DNA of 64,000 nt from Mugil cephalus (GCF_022458985.1 NC_061778.1:6155501-6219500); one strand, 5' to 3'; shown: positions 45,409 to 60,700, numbered from the stretch's first letter. Program-made: numbers and translations. Notes: generated from the sequence alone by a model not told the origin.

Positions 45409-46560
45409 ATGATATCAATACATTTTCTATATACACACAGTAATAAAAATGCAGTCTTAGTAGCACAATGAGTTGTTTACAAGTATGACTTTCTCTACAT
45501 GTTCAGGCGTACTGGAAGTCTTTCCCCTTGATTGCCTTAGCAAATTTGGACTCTCTTAGTGAAAAATATGTTTACTCTTGTAGGTGGTTGCTAACAAAGT
45601 AACTCTACATAGGAATAAATAAAAACATTGCTTTGAAATCCATTAACGGTGAACAATCTTTTGTTTTCTTTTTGTTTTTGTTTTTTGAACACACGAGAAG
45701 CTGATGTGTAAATTGTCTACAATACAGAGTGCGCATGGGAAGTGTCAGGAATGAACGTGGCAACAATACTGAAGAGCAAAAAATGTAAAAACTCAACGTT
45801 TCACAGTAAACAAAGACACATGAAACAGCAAATACAAATTCAAGTAAAACAGGATCGTGTTAAATTAAATTAAAATCCCCTCTCCTCTGTGACACGATGC
45901 GGGTTGGTGGGGGGGTGGGGTGGGGCTATTTCATAATTCTGCTGTTAAATGTAACGAGAGAACCACCAAAACATCTTCCAGGCTAACGGCTATGTCTGTA
46001 AAACAAGAGCTTAAAATGATACATTACACCTAATAAGGAAATCTGCTCCCAAAACATGTCAGTGTATATTCATGTGAAAAATGTACAGTAAACTATGCGA
46101 GACAAGACTGTCCTTTGCAATTCATTATTCTATTTTTCAAGGACAAATAATATACAGCCCTTTTACTATGATAATATCTCTGGGTCACGCAGACAAAACA
46201 AAAGTTGATGCTCTCACAATACCCAAATTTGGCAACAGCAGGCAGGACTATAGAGCGCCGCCCCGAATGTGCAAACTGTTCCAATCAGCGTAACTGATTA
46301 GACTCCATGATTGTACCATCTCTCAAAGCTTACACTTGACTTTTATGTAACAGCATTTGATTTGGGATAAAGCTCCCTTATTCTGGATTCTTGTATTGCT
46401 CCACTAATGGATCTTGCCTGTACAAAAAAGCATTCAGCATAAGTAAGGTAAAGAAGGATACATCTTCTACGAGCTGTGCGATGATACATCAATGCTCATG
46501 CATTGTTTGTGATAACTTATCTGTATGGAGCCGACGTAAAGTCGCCTAAGGTGTGCGCTT

Positions 46561-47096
46561 TTATGTGGCGCAGTCTGGGGACGGGCTGGATCGCTCTCTT
46601 CGTATCCAGACCTCGTCCTTCTCCGCTTGATTCCGATCACCTGTGGCGTCCCGCGGCTCCGTGTCGGACAGTTTCGCATCGTCAGGTGTCTCGCCGACCG
46701 TCGGGGACTTGAAGCTTTCGCTCTCCTCCGTTTCTGCGCCCTCCAGGGACAGAGCCATGATGGGGGCCTCCAGGTCGGTCTCGGCGGACGGAGCCCTCGG
46801 CGTCGGGCAGAACTCGTCGTCGTCGTCGCTGAGGATGTCCGTCTCCTTCATCTCTTCCTGGTCTTCGTATTCTTCCAGGTCGAATTGCTCCTCCACCCAG
46901 CGGTCTGTGTCGCCCGCTAACTCGGGCTGATGCTGTTGGTCTGGCTCGTGCTCTTGTTGTGGCCGTTTCGCATCGGGCTCCTGTGGTGAAGAGAGGTCCT
47001 GCTGCTCCGGCTCGCCGTCAAAAACGATGTCGGTGTCTATGGTGAAACGGTTGCGAACCAGCTTCCTCCTGCCTAGAGTCCTAGTTGGGGCAGATG
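46561..47096 (-). CDS. tiam1: tiam1 terminal exon: acidic C-terminal tail
   Basis: The acceptor AG is at 47098-47097 and the stop TAA at 46563-46561. It encodes [20 protein letters not shown], then the conserved [18 protein letters not shown] and [13 protein letters not shown], followed by a diverged Glu/Ser/Pro-rich end. Confidence 0.92.
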
Positions 47097-48742
47097 CTGC
47101 AAAAACCAGATCATAAATGATAGAAATGATTAAGTGAATTATTGCTATAAAGATTCACCAAACATGAGCAATACAGGTTATGACAAAATTCACCCTGTCT
47201 TTTATTACGATACTGTTAGTTATAAATTCAAATAAAAAAAACATTAAATGATTCAATGAGTTGTAACTGCAAGACAGTTTATCCCCATACACACATTATT
47301 ATTTCAGTGCTGTTAAAACCGTAAAATGATGAGCTCAGATTCAATCAAAGGAGTCTATCTGTGTCAGTAATGAAGGAATTGGGACACTCGGAGCTGCAGG
47401 GTGAATGCAACCGGACTGGCATTTACCTGCTCTATTTATGGCGGGGCGGGCTCCCTTCAGGGCACAGAGTCTTTTTCCTCCAAAGGGCACATACTGCTGG
47501 TTGAGGGGTAAACTCTCAGTTTTGAGGAGCTGCCGGCGGTGCTTCTCCCTCAGGATGGAGTGGACCGTCTTCAGAAAATCTTTTCTGCTCTCTGGAGAGC
47601 TGAAGGAGATAGGAGGGCACGTTATCGGTTTGTCACTCAGCATTAGATAGCAGACAGGACTGTATCAGTGGCAGGCGAGCTCCCGATCCGCTGTGGAATT
47701 CAATCTAGTCAGTAGGAGAGATCCTCACCTACAGCACAGGTGAAACGTCCTCTCTGGCCTGCCCTCTGACTCTGACTTTGTGTGGACAATTTCACACACA
47801 GCAGAGCACTCGCCATCTAAGAGAGAAATTAACACCCACATGTTATCTAGTGTACAGAGCCAGGTGGTTAGACTGTCTGAAATAATACATTCATGGCATA
47901 GTTACCTGCATTAGCCAAAGATCTGACTTGAAGGGCATCGGTTGGAATCATGTGACGGAACCGGAAGGGGTCTTTTTCTTCTGAAGATACAGAGACTCGG
48001 TGGGAGCCACCCTTCAATCATTAATCAACAAAGAAGTTATGGTTATTTCCTAACGAAACTATCCATGTGAAACCTTTAATGTTGCCTTTAAGATGCCAAA
48101 ACAAAATATGTTTGGTGCTGCGTATTGGGTGGAAACCTACCATTTTCTTCTTCTGTTTGGACCCCTCCTTGCACACAAAGACCACTGCTGTTTTGAACAC
48201 TAAAATCATTGGAGAAGAAAAAGAAAACGTCAGTTATTACTTAAGACTTCAGTTGACTTGTCAAATTAACACACTGTCGAATCAAAGAAACGTTTGGTGT
48301 CCTGATTCCGTTCAGAATCAAGTAAAACCAAAATGACGACCTTGTGGTTTTACGCATCTGGCAACTTGTCAAGTGGGCGGACACCCATGTCTCCCTAGAC
48401 TCATAACACTGTTAAAGACTCATTTAGTAAAGACACTGAAGGACTTTTATCACTGATCTTGAGGTTGTAAAAAGTGTTAGTGCGTCACTTGACTTATTGG
48501 ACGTTTATGTGTTTAGTTTAGTCATGTCTTGCGTATGAATTCTTGAGTTACGGGGAAAAAAATGTGTTTTGAGAGATCCAATTAGCTTCGACCACACAGT
48601 TCAAATCAGTTTATCCTGGAGTTCAAATAAAAAGTTTGTGCCACAGAAATTGCTAAGATATCACTTTTTATAAGAACAGACGTACATTCAGATCAGTCTG
48701 CATAAGTACGGACAACCAGAAAACATAATGTCAGCTCAGGGA

Positions 48743-48782
<40 letters not shown>

Positions 48783-51700
48783 ATTATTCCAACTGATTGA
48801 AACACACATGAATGGCATTATAAAACCACATTATAAAGCTTTGTGTTGTGTTGCTTATCTGCTCTTGTTTGTTGAATGAGTTCAGTGCTCAGCTCCATTA
48901 CTCAGTCCGATTCATGTTAACACTTTAATCTTGTGAGTGAACCAAATATACGCCCAAACTGTTGCCTTTTTTTGAAGAACTGCAAGATTAGTCTCACAGT
49001 ACACCTGACAGATGCCGTGCAGTTAATTTCACCTTTTTGTTTTGTCGATGTTAAATGTTTTAACAGAAGCGAATCAATTCTGATCACAGAGAGCGGAAGG
49101 CCTTTTTTCACACACCCCTCATACTAATTATACAATCATCATCATCCCTGACTTACCAAATGTCGCCAACTGGGGTTCTTTCTTCCATTTTCCCAAAGAG
49201 GCAGGCGGGTTGATCCAAGTCACGCTGTTGTGGAGCAGCAGGTCACCCATTGAAAGATCAGCAACCTGTTAATTGGCAAAATTTCAACAGTCACTCCATG
49301 TGTACCCTTTTGTAGAGCGAACGGAGAAAATGCCGTATTTGTGTAACGTACCTCTTTCTTTTCACTGCTCTGCTCGGTGATGAGCTGATCAAACACTGCT
49401 CCAAACTCCTCGTGGATCTTCTGCATCTCGTTGATGTGGCTGGCAACCTTGTTCATGGCTTTCATGGCAACTGTAGACAAACCAACACCGAGCTGAGTGG
49501 TTGTGGCTGTCTATGGATCCCCCAGATCCACAGCCAGAGCTGTTTGACGAGATCTTACCGTCTAGGTGGTAGTGTTCCTCGCTGTCTGGGTCCGTCAGAG
49601 AGTAGAGCTCCTTCAGGAGGAGGGGATACTTGAGCACCCTCTGTATGGGCTTGATCAGGTACGATTCCAAGGTTGAAGAGTGCTGTTGCTTGGGGTTCCG
49701 CTCATCCAGGAAGGCTTTGAAATCAGCGTCAGTTTTGGCTGGAATGAGCAAAAATAACACTCAATACAACTAATCTTTTTAACTTGTAGTTTGTGTAATT
49801 AACACATACATGCACTGCATAGTTCACTCAAGTATTCTTAGCTGTGGTCTCCAACTCACACTACTAAATATTGTTTCTCTTTGAAGCTGGATTCATTTTT
49901 GGACTAATAAAAACTTCCTGTGGTAAACGTGTCTTTCACGTTGTCTTGCCGTGGGAATGTACGGAAGCCCCAAGCGGCCATGTGTTCACATATTATTCTT
50001 TTTCCTTTTTCCCGTGAGTTAATTTCTTCCGTTTTCTTGAGATCTCAATTATTTATCTCAGGAAAACGACCTCCGTTTTCTTGAGATCTTGAGTTAATTA
50101 TCTCGGGAAAACGTTTTTTAATAGCCTGAGGTAATAGGTCTACTGTAAGGTGAGCTGTTTGTTTTGTGCTTTATTGTGTGCGATTGGGGCCACATTTACA
50201 CAAATCTGATCTTTGGGTGAAACAGCATAAATCTTGCCCAAGGTTCCTGCTTTTTTTTTCATTTGTGTGAACAGCCTCATATATACACGATGATGTCATC
50301 TCCCCAGTCTTGCCCCTCGCCCCCACGACCTTCTAGCCCCGACGATATTGACCCTTGTTGGGTGGCTAGGTCCAATATATACTGCTGCTTCACCACTAAA
50401 ATGACTGTACGCAAGGGTGATGCACATGCTGTACCTCTTCTTCTTCTTTTTTTGGTCTCTAGCAGAAACATCGCCATGCACAGGCCTGGGATATGTACTA
50501 CAGCTTTTCTACAACTAGTTGCAGTTTCACAATGAATTGACATTTACGGAGAAATACTCGACACAACGAGGAAGGAAACAAGGAACAAGGAAACCGGGTC
50601 ATTTTCGTGCATGTGTGCGTGGCCTAGGTTTCTGGCGACATAAAGAAAACTAAGCTTTTTAATCCACAATAATTAAACAAATAACTCAAGAAATCAACTC
50701 GGTATCACAGGAAAACAGAGGAAATAATATGTATGAATGCATGGCCGCTTAGGGTTTCTGTAGACTGACATCAAGTGGACTTTCTATTTTTATCTAAGAG
50801 CAGGGGGCAGAAACAAATTCTGAAAAAAAAAGCAACAACTTTGTCTTAAAAGCTCCTCACCAACCCGTATGGCAGATAACCAGTTGACTCACTGAACGCA
50901 AATGCAGCAAACAATGCCATGCACTCAAGTCTTAAGGGGAGTGGGTGTACTAGCTAGAGGACAGACTGTTCGGCCCTGCTCATTATACATCATACGAAGT
51001 TGCACAGCTTTAGCCTCCAGCTTGAAAGTATGCAGGGGTCAGATGGTCAACAGCGTGGCTGACAAGTACGCAGAGCAGATTTATGGAGCCGTGCCGTTTA
51101 TGGCAGATGGTTGATGGATAAATACATCCTCTCCTTTCTCCTTTGAGCTTCAGAGGAATGTCAACCCAGGCGCACATTTACTCACCCTTTACGAGGACCT
51201 TAGGGACTTTGGTGTGGCTGGCACAGAAAGCGCTGTAGATTTTAAAACGGTCTGCATAGTACAAGAAAGAACCTCCCAGCGAGAAGAGGATTTTCTGCGA
51301 GAAAGAGTTGCACAACCCACAGTTACAACATGTTCACAGGTGTTTCACATGCTTTTTAATGGTTATATCTTAGATGTTTTTTTTTTTCTTAGAACGTACC
51401 TTAAACTGATCCACTCTCTCCAGCTTCTCCAGATCTGGAACCAGTCTGGTCCCATCTTCAAGGGTCTTGAGAAACTCAACTTGGAACTCCACCATTTCTG
51501 GCAAGTTTCCAAAGAGTACGTCCAGCTGGAGGAGAAAGATGATTGAGCAATGTCAAAAAAATAAATAAATTAAAAAAATAAAATAAAATCTCCCCACTTT
51601 CTACAGAATCTTTGATTGTTCAAAATACTCCATTACTTGTGGTGACTTGCTAAAGTTGAAATGTGGAAATCCTCAAATTATAACACAACCAAATGAATTC

Positions 51701-54700
51701 CATTATTGCAAGTGCATGTACAACGTCTCTTCACTTTGCAAACCTCCCCTCCTCCTCCTCCTCCTCCTCCTCTGTCATCACCCACCCCTCATCCACAGCT
51801 ACTCTCCGTGTGATTATGTAACCCACTTTTCTTTGAACATTTCAACAGTGCTGGCATTTAAAGGACAAGCTGTGTCTCAAAGGCTCACGGGTAATGTTTG
51901 ACATACCTCATCCTGAGTGAGGAAGGTCTCTTTCTGCAGCGGGGTTAAGTATCTTCCAATGAGACAATTAAGATCCTGCAAGATAAGAGCGAATTGTGTT
52001 TGATTCGGGTCTGCCCCGTGTCACCGTGTGAAATACAGACATGGAAAAATACGCCGTATTTTACGTAAGGATTACGTATTTGGTACAAATAAACATGAGT
52101 GAGAGAACACGGTGGAAAACGTATACGTTTCAGCATGTATTTTAACAGAAAAGAGGAAAGGATCAGGTACCAGTTATTAAGTTATTGTGGCAACTTTTAT
52201 CACACAAAAGTAAAAAGAGACTCTAAGGATCCCAGAGTGTTAATGCCCAAACTGCCGAAGTTAATTAGTAGCAGTAATATGTTTCAGAGATGAAAATATT
52301 GGGAACGTCAGTCAAAAGCTTGAAATAATTCTTACAATATGTGACCAGTAGGGGTAACAAGTACACTACTCCACATGACTAAGCACAGCAGCGGTTATCT
52401 TTTAATAGTTAATTTAAAGTTAATCCAGTATTTTGCCTTATTTCGTTAGAAATTGAACAGGAAGTCTGCAGCAACTACACCACACTAAGACACATCAAAT
52501 GCACCCACATGTCTGGTGAACTCTGGGTAATTAGAACAAACCGCCCACGAAAAATCAAACTCCCCCCGAAGGTTGTGCAACACACCATCAGTCTTGCATA
52601 ATGTGATTTCTCTTGTAAGTATAGCAGTGCCCCCCAATAAAATGTGGTATAACATTTTAGACAGCCTCGACATCATCCTATTATATACCATCTCTAACCT
52701 AGTTATTCCACTGAGCCGTATTTATACCGGGCAGAAAAAGATTAGGCAATATCCAGGCAAGGGCACAGCTGTGTCCCCCCTCATATCCCCTGGGACACTG
52801 AGATAAATATGGATTGGTCATGTGGAATAGGTAATGCGTAGAGCTAACGCAGCTCGAGACGGACCGAAAACACTGATCGATGGACAGGTGGACGCACGCA
52901 CACTCGCAAAAAACACCATCTGCTTCTTACAAGTAAGATGAATGATACTGACTTTGACATAGGTGCGTTCGGTCTCCACGAGTTCACAGATGACTTTGCG
53001 GAGCTTGTCGGCGTCGGAGAGCTGTCGGGGAGTCGCGGGAGGCGGAAAGGGGGAGTCCGGGCTCGGCGAAGAGGACACACACTCCAAGGGATTCATATCA
53101 TGGAGACTGCGGCAGAAAGCGGCGACCTGCTCCGTACTCTGCAAAAAAACAAAAAAAAAAAAGAGATGGATGAGTTTAAATCCTGGTCAAGGCTTGTGAC
53201 TTCAAGCTGAAGTTATAAAAAGCAATAATAAAATATCAATCAGAGCAGGAGCAGCAGCAGCACCTCAAATGTTATCACGCGGGTGCCACTTGCTACCTCC
53301 TGATGTGCACAGGTTCATGACTGTGCACAGAATGAGCCTGGAAAGAGGCAGAGAGGGAGCTCTAAAAAAAAAAAAAAGTCTTTTGCACTAATTTGGTCTA
53401 TTTTCAGTCTGTCATAACAATGACTTCCCACCTCCTTCTTGTTCACTCACATCCCTCTTTTCCCTGGTGTTTTCCTCCCACCGACGGATCGGTGGTGTAA
53501 TGATTCATCTCTTTCACAGAATCAAAATATACAACACAACAGTGTCTGTCCACATACAGTATGGGTTGCCATGGCGACCAGCCCTGATGTGCATTAGACT
53601 ATCATTTTGGACTAAAATAGACCCCCTCTCAGAGGCCGCATACATGGCTGAACTAATACTTTGTTCACAACAGGCAGCAACAGCTTCACCGGCAATAAAA
53701 GCAAAATGACATTTCGGCTTTTTTAGATCAATGCAAACAGGAAGCACAAAGAGCGCTATTCACATATTCATCAAAATCACGCGGCATCTTATGTGAAAAG
53801 TACATGACACAAAGATTAACTGGAAAAAGTTGCACAAAACACACAACAAAGGTGAGCCCTTGCAGATAAAGGCATCACTGAGTGAATAACAAAGTTTGTA
53901 TTATAAGGACTTTTATGGGCTTGACAGGAGCAATTTATTCTCACACGCCTTTAGGTTCCTCTGGGAAATAATAATATCCCCTCCCCACAGCTGCAAGAGG
54001 TTGGAACACTATTATTTTAAGATCTCCTCCTTATCTCAAATAAAATATGACCCACTCACGGCCTACACATTGCATCAAAATGACTTTTTTTTTTTTATTT
54101 TGAAAGCATAAAAAGAAATGCACAAACTCAATTTCATACTTAATTTCTTTGGAAACGCTAAATTCAACCCGACAGATGACAGAAACACCCATAGCTTTGA
54201 TGTTCTTTTCCATCATTCACCAAAATAAGATGGAAAAAAAAAAACTAGGCAAGTACAAAAATATATAACGAGGACATCTCGTTAGACCCAATGGCAGCCA
54301 CGGCTCTTCTCGTGCAGCTTCGCAAATGACAGTGGTTATCGGCCCTGTTATCTAATCAAACTGGCATTCATATGTGAGGCACGACAGCCATTTGTCCCCC
54401 TTGACAATGTTCCCAAAATAATCAGGCGGCTCCCAGATCAACAGATGAACTAGGAGGTGCTGTAATTTCTGTAAATTTAAGGTCACAAAAGCATTTTACA
54501 CCAAAGCAGCCGGTGGTAATTTCTTTCTCGTGGAAGAGCCGCAACATAGTAGAACACTGTAGAATCTGAAGATGTTTTAGTTACCCAGCAAATGCATGTG
54601 GCCAACCAAACCATCCTTTTTTTTTTTTTAATTAATTAATTTACTGCTGATTATATAAAGGGTCATGCGGATGAGAGGTTGAAGTTAATAGCTGCTCCTT

Positions 54701-57700
54701 TAGCATCCACAAAAACATGTGAGATGTCGCATAGCTCAAGTTTTACTCTTTACTATGAGTCCTTTGTATGTTTACCTGCATTATTTTAGCAGATGTTGTG
54801 GGATAGTAAATGTGCAGCTTAAACTGATGCACAAAAAAAAAAAAATAGAAAAACGTATATGCATGATAGGAACGTGACAAAAAAAGAAACCTGATTCTTC
54901 TTCATTTGTAAACTGAGCTTGTGCAGATGAATTGAGCCTAGTAAGACGGTCACACTCCAGTCATAGTCTTCACCATCTCGGCTAATTAACACCATGGCAG
55001 CTTTTGGTGCATGGGCAGTCATGACATGGTAAAAAGAAAGAACAGAGAAGGGGGAGGGATGATCAAAGCCTTCAGTATCACATTAAATGAACATTATGTA
55101 AATCAGAGACGTGGCTGCAATGGGTAAAAACTGTGCGATGCCAGAGACGATGGATCCCCTCAGCAACTGAAATATAGATTAAAAACATTTTCAAAGCATG
55201 AACCCACTGATGGAGCGGGGAGAAGATTGCGTGTCTACCCTCTGAATCTGACATAAGCTTGAGATCACAGCCACGAGGTGCCAAGAGGGAAAAGTCCCCC
55301 AACAGTCAATCACTACGACAGCGCTCACGGAGAGTAGTGGAGTGTCAAAGTCACGCAAAGTCCAAGTCGTCTGGGGTCGGACCCGCAGAGACCTGAGTTC
55401 CGCCGCGCTGTGCTTTATTTTGGCATCTCCAGTGATTATGGGGCAACTCTGCGACACAACAGTGACTCACAGCTTCCCGTCGCCCGGTCTGTCTGAAGCA
55501 GCCGAGAAGAGGCGTGAAAACAAAAGGTCTTTTTATCTAGTTTACATAGATAAGACGAGCACCATCGCCGCAGCAACGGGAGCAATCCGCGCGCAAAGAA
55601 TAGAAATCACGGGAGGAATAATCTCACCAGATGAAGCATGTCATAGATGGAGTCTGAGGACCGCTTCCTGGTTTTGCTCCACTTCAGGACGGACATAGCC
55701 AAGCGCAGGTGGGCAGTCACTGTCAGTTTAAGTGCCAGAGAGAATGAGACTCCAGGCTTTGGAAAGAAAGTCTACACTGCGCCTCTCAAACACATTTCTC
55801 AGCCCTTTTGTCTCCCCGTTTGTAAAAAAAAAAAAAAAAGAGAAGGTGCTGTGGTGCTTGTTATGAAGGACGAGTGAAGCTGCTCAGCCTCCTCCTCTCC
55901 GCCCACCAGCACTTACAGCCTTCCAACTCTCCTTCCTTTTGCGCCTTCACAGTCTGCTGCAGCTCTGTCGCTGCTATTCTGCTGCTTTCTCTCCCTGCCC
56001 TTCTCTCTTCTTCTCCACAGGCTGGGCAAACTCAGCCACGCAGCGTGAGGGTGAAGATCTGGCCAACTCTAGCAGCATCGTAAATGAGTCTTGATAATCC
56101 TCCAGACCGCGAAGAGAAAGCAAACGAGCAGGGGGGTAAAAGAGCCTCCACCTCAAGGTTGCGGTGGAGCTCGATTGGCTGTGTAAGCGACACCGCAGTA
56201 GAATATAAATGCAGTATTCCAGGAAAAGGGGAGAGGAGAGCTGCAATGGAGTAGGCTACGGAGGGAGGGTGAACACAGAACTAAGGGAGGATGGAAAACG
56301 CAGAGTGCAATTTTTAGGGACGCGTTTAACAACAAATCAAATGAGGTATCGGCTCCCGTGATTAGGCCGCAAGCCCAGAAATGTCTCGGCGTCGGTGATG
56401 TTGTCACACGTTCAGATGTCCTCCATCTGCGGGGAGACTCTGCGACTTATTTAACGCCTGAATCCCGTGGCTTACTTTTCTAGTGGGTCTTCTTTCGCTC
56501 AAATTATTGACGGTTAGTCACGCTGCGATCCATTTGCCCTCAGAAAGTCGGCATTTCCGAGTTCTGAGTTGGAATCCTGAAGTCGGATTTTCTGCTCAGA
56601 AAGTCGCAGAATCCTCACTGGCCCCAAGGTGAGTTACCAAGATGGCTGCCCTGTGTGTATTCCATTTATTAGCACTTCTGATTAGTCTTTGTTGCATTAA
56701 ATTGGTCTGACAGACAGTATTTTTCCATATATATATATATTTATATATATGTTGAAATGCTGTTGAAATAGTGTTTTCTTGTGTTATATGGGAACTACAA
56801 GTCCATGTTGCACTAACAATGGCTAAAAACCAAAACAGAGCCCAAGACCATCGTGGCAAACTGTGATTTCTATCAAGGCAGATGTGTTTTAATGCCTATG
56901 CCCCAAACTCTACCACCGTATTGTCGGTGTTGTTTCAAGTTTGCACTGACTGCAGGGACTTCTGTTACAACGGACGTCTCTTGATAAGCAGAAACACAAC
57001 AAAATGCAGATCAGTTAGTGAATATTTGTATAATCTGACCATGTCTTTAATGCTTCTATACTGATTCACCAATTCAATCATACACAAAAACAACTAAAAT
57101 GTCAGAATTTCCTTTCAACATCTATCATCAGAGGAAAGGAGAGAGAATCAACGTAACCACACTGAACAGCCACTATGATATAACGCTTCTTCTAATCATA
57201 ACCTTATTTCTCTCATTTCCATTATGTAGTCTGTGCATGCCATCAATTATTACGCAAGCAATTAACTAGAATTGTTACAACATTTGATTAATCGCTGCCC
57301 ATTAAGTAAGAGATTAAAGAGGGAGCAGATAAACAAGTAGTAGCGTCCGGATGTTGAAGGGCAAGTGGGATGACTGAGGATCTCACGCCGATCTTTGGAG
57401 TACTTCCAGTGAGCCCTTAATTTACGGCAGCGCAATGAGAAATAGTGAATTAATCAAGAGATAAACTTATCTAAAAGAACACATCGTGCTTTCACTCAGT
57501 ATCTCGTTCAGTGGTCTTTTCCAAGGCTAAAGACTGCTTCTTTAACATCGCTGATATGTTTCCTTTTATAATTTGTGTCTGTGTTCATTTAAAACGAATA
57601 CACCTCCAGACATTATCTGATCCTAAAAACCGTCACGTATAATCAAGCAATCAGGAGCTCAGTCAAAGACACGCATTGTCTCAGGTCTCCAGAAACTCTT

Positions 57701-60700
57701 CTTCAAGCAATGCAGGTGTATATTTATGTTCGGGTCCCTTTTGATTCCATTTATCATTTCAGGATTTATTTTTTTTTATTGAGAAGCAGAGAGACACTGC
57801 ACCGCTTTCATAAACAAGATAAAATCAGCCAGTAACAGATGGTGACTCAAACTGTGGTGAAACAAAATGTCCACGAGTGCTTTTTTTCATAACAACGCAG
57901 AGCTGAGAGGGATGCTGTGAAGGACGAGGACGGGAAACGAGCACAGGAGCCGGGACGTTATCCACAGGGCGGTTCTGTCTGATGTCGTCTGCGCCGATAA
58001 TCGGATGCCCGCGAAATGTCGATGACGACAATAACAAAATTGTGCTCTTACCTTTCTGCACTCGTCAAATTCGCTGAAGGCCTCGGAATCGTCGTCCAGG
58101 CTGTCTCCTGAGCTCTCCAGAAACAGTCCCACCCCATCGTCAAGGATTTCCTCTGCAACAAAGCCGTTTTACATGACCTCAGTGGAGATAGTAATAAATG
58201 CCATACCATTCTTTAAAGACCTTTTCAAACTTATCCACAAAGGGGAGCTGCAACACACTGTTTCGAGTTGCACGACTTCCTAATTAAGACCTTGTAGAGT
58301 CACGGTTTGCATAAATTTAACTGTAGGAGAAAGGCACTATTTAAAAATGAAACCTTCCTATTCTGCCTTTCTGATCCATTTAGTAGCCTTCAGGAAGTAA
58401 AGCCCTGAAGAGATTACATGTTGGGTGGGTTAGTAAACCTGACTGTGTTTTTTTATAGTTTAAAACATAGATCTATAACAGGGGGTCGGTGGCCCCTAGG
58501 GGTCAGCAGAGGTACTGCAGGGGGGAGTCGCAAAATCTTTGGTTGATTTGACAGTTTTTGTATATTTTTTTAAAATTTTCCCCCACAAAATTAAATTTAT
58601 TTAAAAACACATTCACATGAATCCAACATATTTCAGTAAAGGGTTAAACAGAGGTAGAAGACATTAGGTAGGTTTACGCCACCCTGTGTTTCACATGTTT
58701 GAAATAAAAAAAAATACATATTTGAACCTGTGTATAATTTCAACAGCTTAATATTGAATGCAAAATGATGATAATAATGTATATTTATAAATAGCACTAG
58801 TTTAATATAGAACATATATAGTAGGTAGGGGGTCTGTACTTAATCTCTGCATCAGTTTGGGAGTCCTTGGTCTGAAAAACTGTTAAAGACCCCAACTTTA
58901 AAACATCCCGTGAACCTAATTAAACTTCTAAATTACCCGGCTTCAAATGAGTGATGGAAAGGTACTATTAAGGTGGGACAACTTGCAGGACCTTTACCTT
59001 GACTCTGGGAGAAGATGTCGGTGTAAAGATCTTCCTCTGCGTCCGAGCGCCGCGGCGGCAGGAAGCAGAGCTGGCGTCGTTCAACAGAGGGCAGCGTGTT
59101 GACCGTCAGAGCCAGCGAGGCTTGAGAGAACGCCGCCTTCATGTCTGAGAAATTGAGACTGTGCGAGTCCTTTCCGTTCAGCTGTAGTATTTCATCCCCT
59201 GCATTCAGACCTGGAAAGTAGGAACACGCTCAAGTTTGATTCAATTTACTACCTCTAATGCCTCGGTGCACTAGATAAACATTTGTTATTTCTCCTAGTA
59301 GGGGATTGTAAAAACTATTCATTTTACTTTACAGACTGGCCATTACATTCCCGATTGGAACATTAAGATAATAACAACCAAATTAAAAGTCAGAATACAA
59401 CTCTGGAGGCTATTAGTTCCAGATCGGTTATTTCAGACTTGCAAGCATGAGTCCGCTCCCTGTGCTTTGCGAAGTGTCAGCTGCAGACACAGTTGTACAT
59501 CTTACTGTTTGCAGCTCTACCCACACTGTGACAAACTCTAGCATGGTATTTTGATCACTCAGCAAGCTGGGGATCCACTGTAACGCTCAGCTATGGTCAC
59601 ATTCAGCGTCATCTCTCCTAAAGGCCAGTGAAAGGCAGTCTTATGATTATAGTAATCAACACCCTTAAGAACCGCTGCGTCCCCTTAAACCTTCCTTACC
59701 TGTTGAGTAAACACGCGCTAATGCATTTTTAAAGCAAAACGGGGAAAGAAAACACGTCTATTGACCTTGAAGAAGGGAGAAGACTGCTCTGATCTAAGAA
59801 CATATGCAAGTGCACTGAAAAGCAGCTAATGCAACACTTATTGTTTTTATTTCCGTCCTCTAATTTTATCTCTTCTTCGCAGGCGCGAACGGCGTTTGAG
59901 AAGTTCTTTCGAAAAAGAAATCAAGCTTAATGAACCTTTAGCGAAGGCTAATCCCCCTGCCTTCACATCAGTGATGTAGAGCTGCTGTACTCCGTCCTCC
60001 TCCACCACTGAAATGGAAAAGCCTGAGGAGGGAAAAGAAAAGGATGAGAAGCATGAAAAGGAGGGGGGGGGGGACTTATATAAAGTACATTAGAAGGATT
60101 TGTGCAGTACGAATGGGAACGACTGGGTTGTTTGTAAGTCAAAGGAAAATCAGTTATTAGTCTTAAAACAATAGCAGCACTTATGAAATCTGTGACACTT
60201 GACTAGCAACACAAATTGCTCTTACCGTAACCAATCATGCATGATTCATCTCTGTCAAACTGGATTACTTTTGTGATTTTGGAGCAGAGCTCAATTTCTT
60301 TGTAAAGCTGTAAAGAACAAAAAGAAGTTATTATATAAATAATCACACGACAGCCTACTTTATTCTCGGTGCGGTGGGTGGGTGGGTTATTGACAGCGTG
60401 GAGAGGGGGCGGTAACACTCTGTATTCTCAGACAAAAGCCGCTCCGGCAGTCTCTGTGACGGATACGCTATGCTCTGTCATGATTGCATGATGTAAATAC
60501 AGATATTGCTTATTAAGCCTCTCCGTCAATGTGTGTTTTTTTCCCAGCCGTGGCATTCCTCATTCACTTCATGGCCTTTTCTACAAATCTGTTTTTTGAC
60601 CTTTGCAGTCTCGAAAAGTGCGGCGGAGGAGGAATAAGTGTTCGCGCAGGCAGTTGCATACCAAGTCGCATATGTCTTCCTCTGGTTTGGGAATGTAGTA

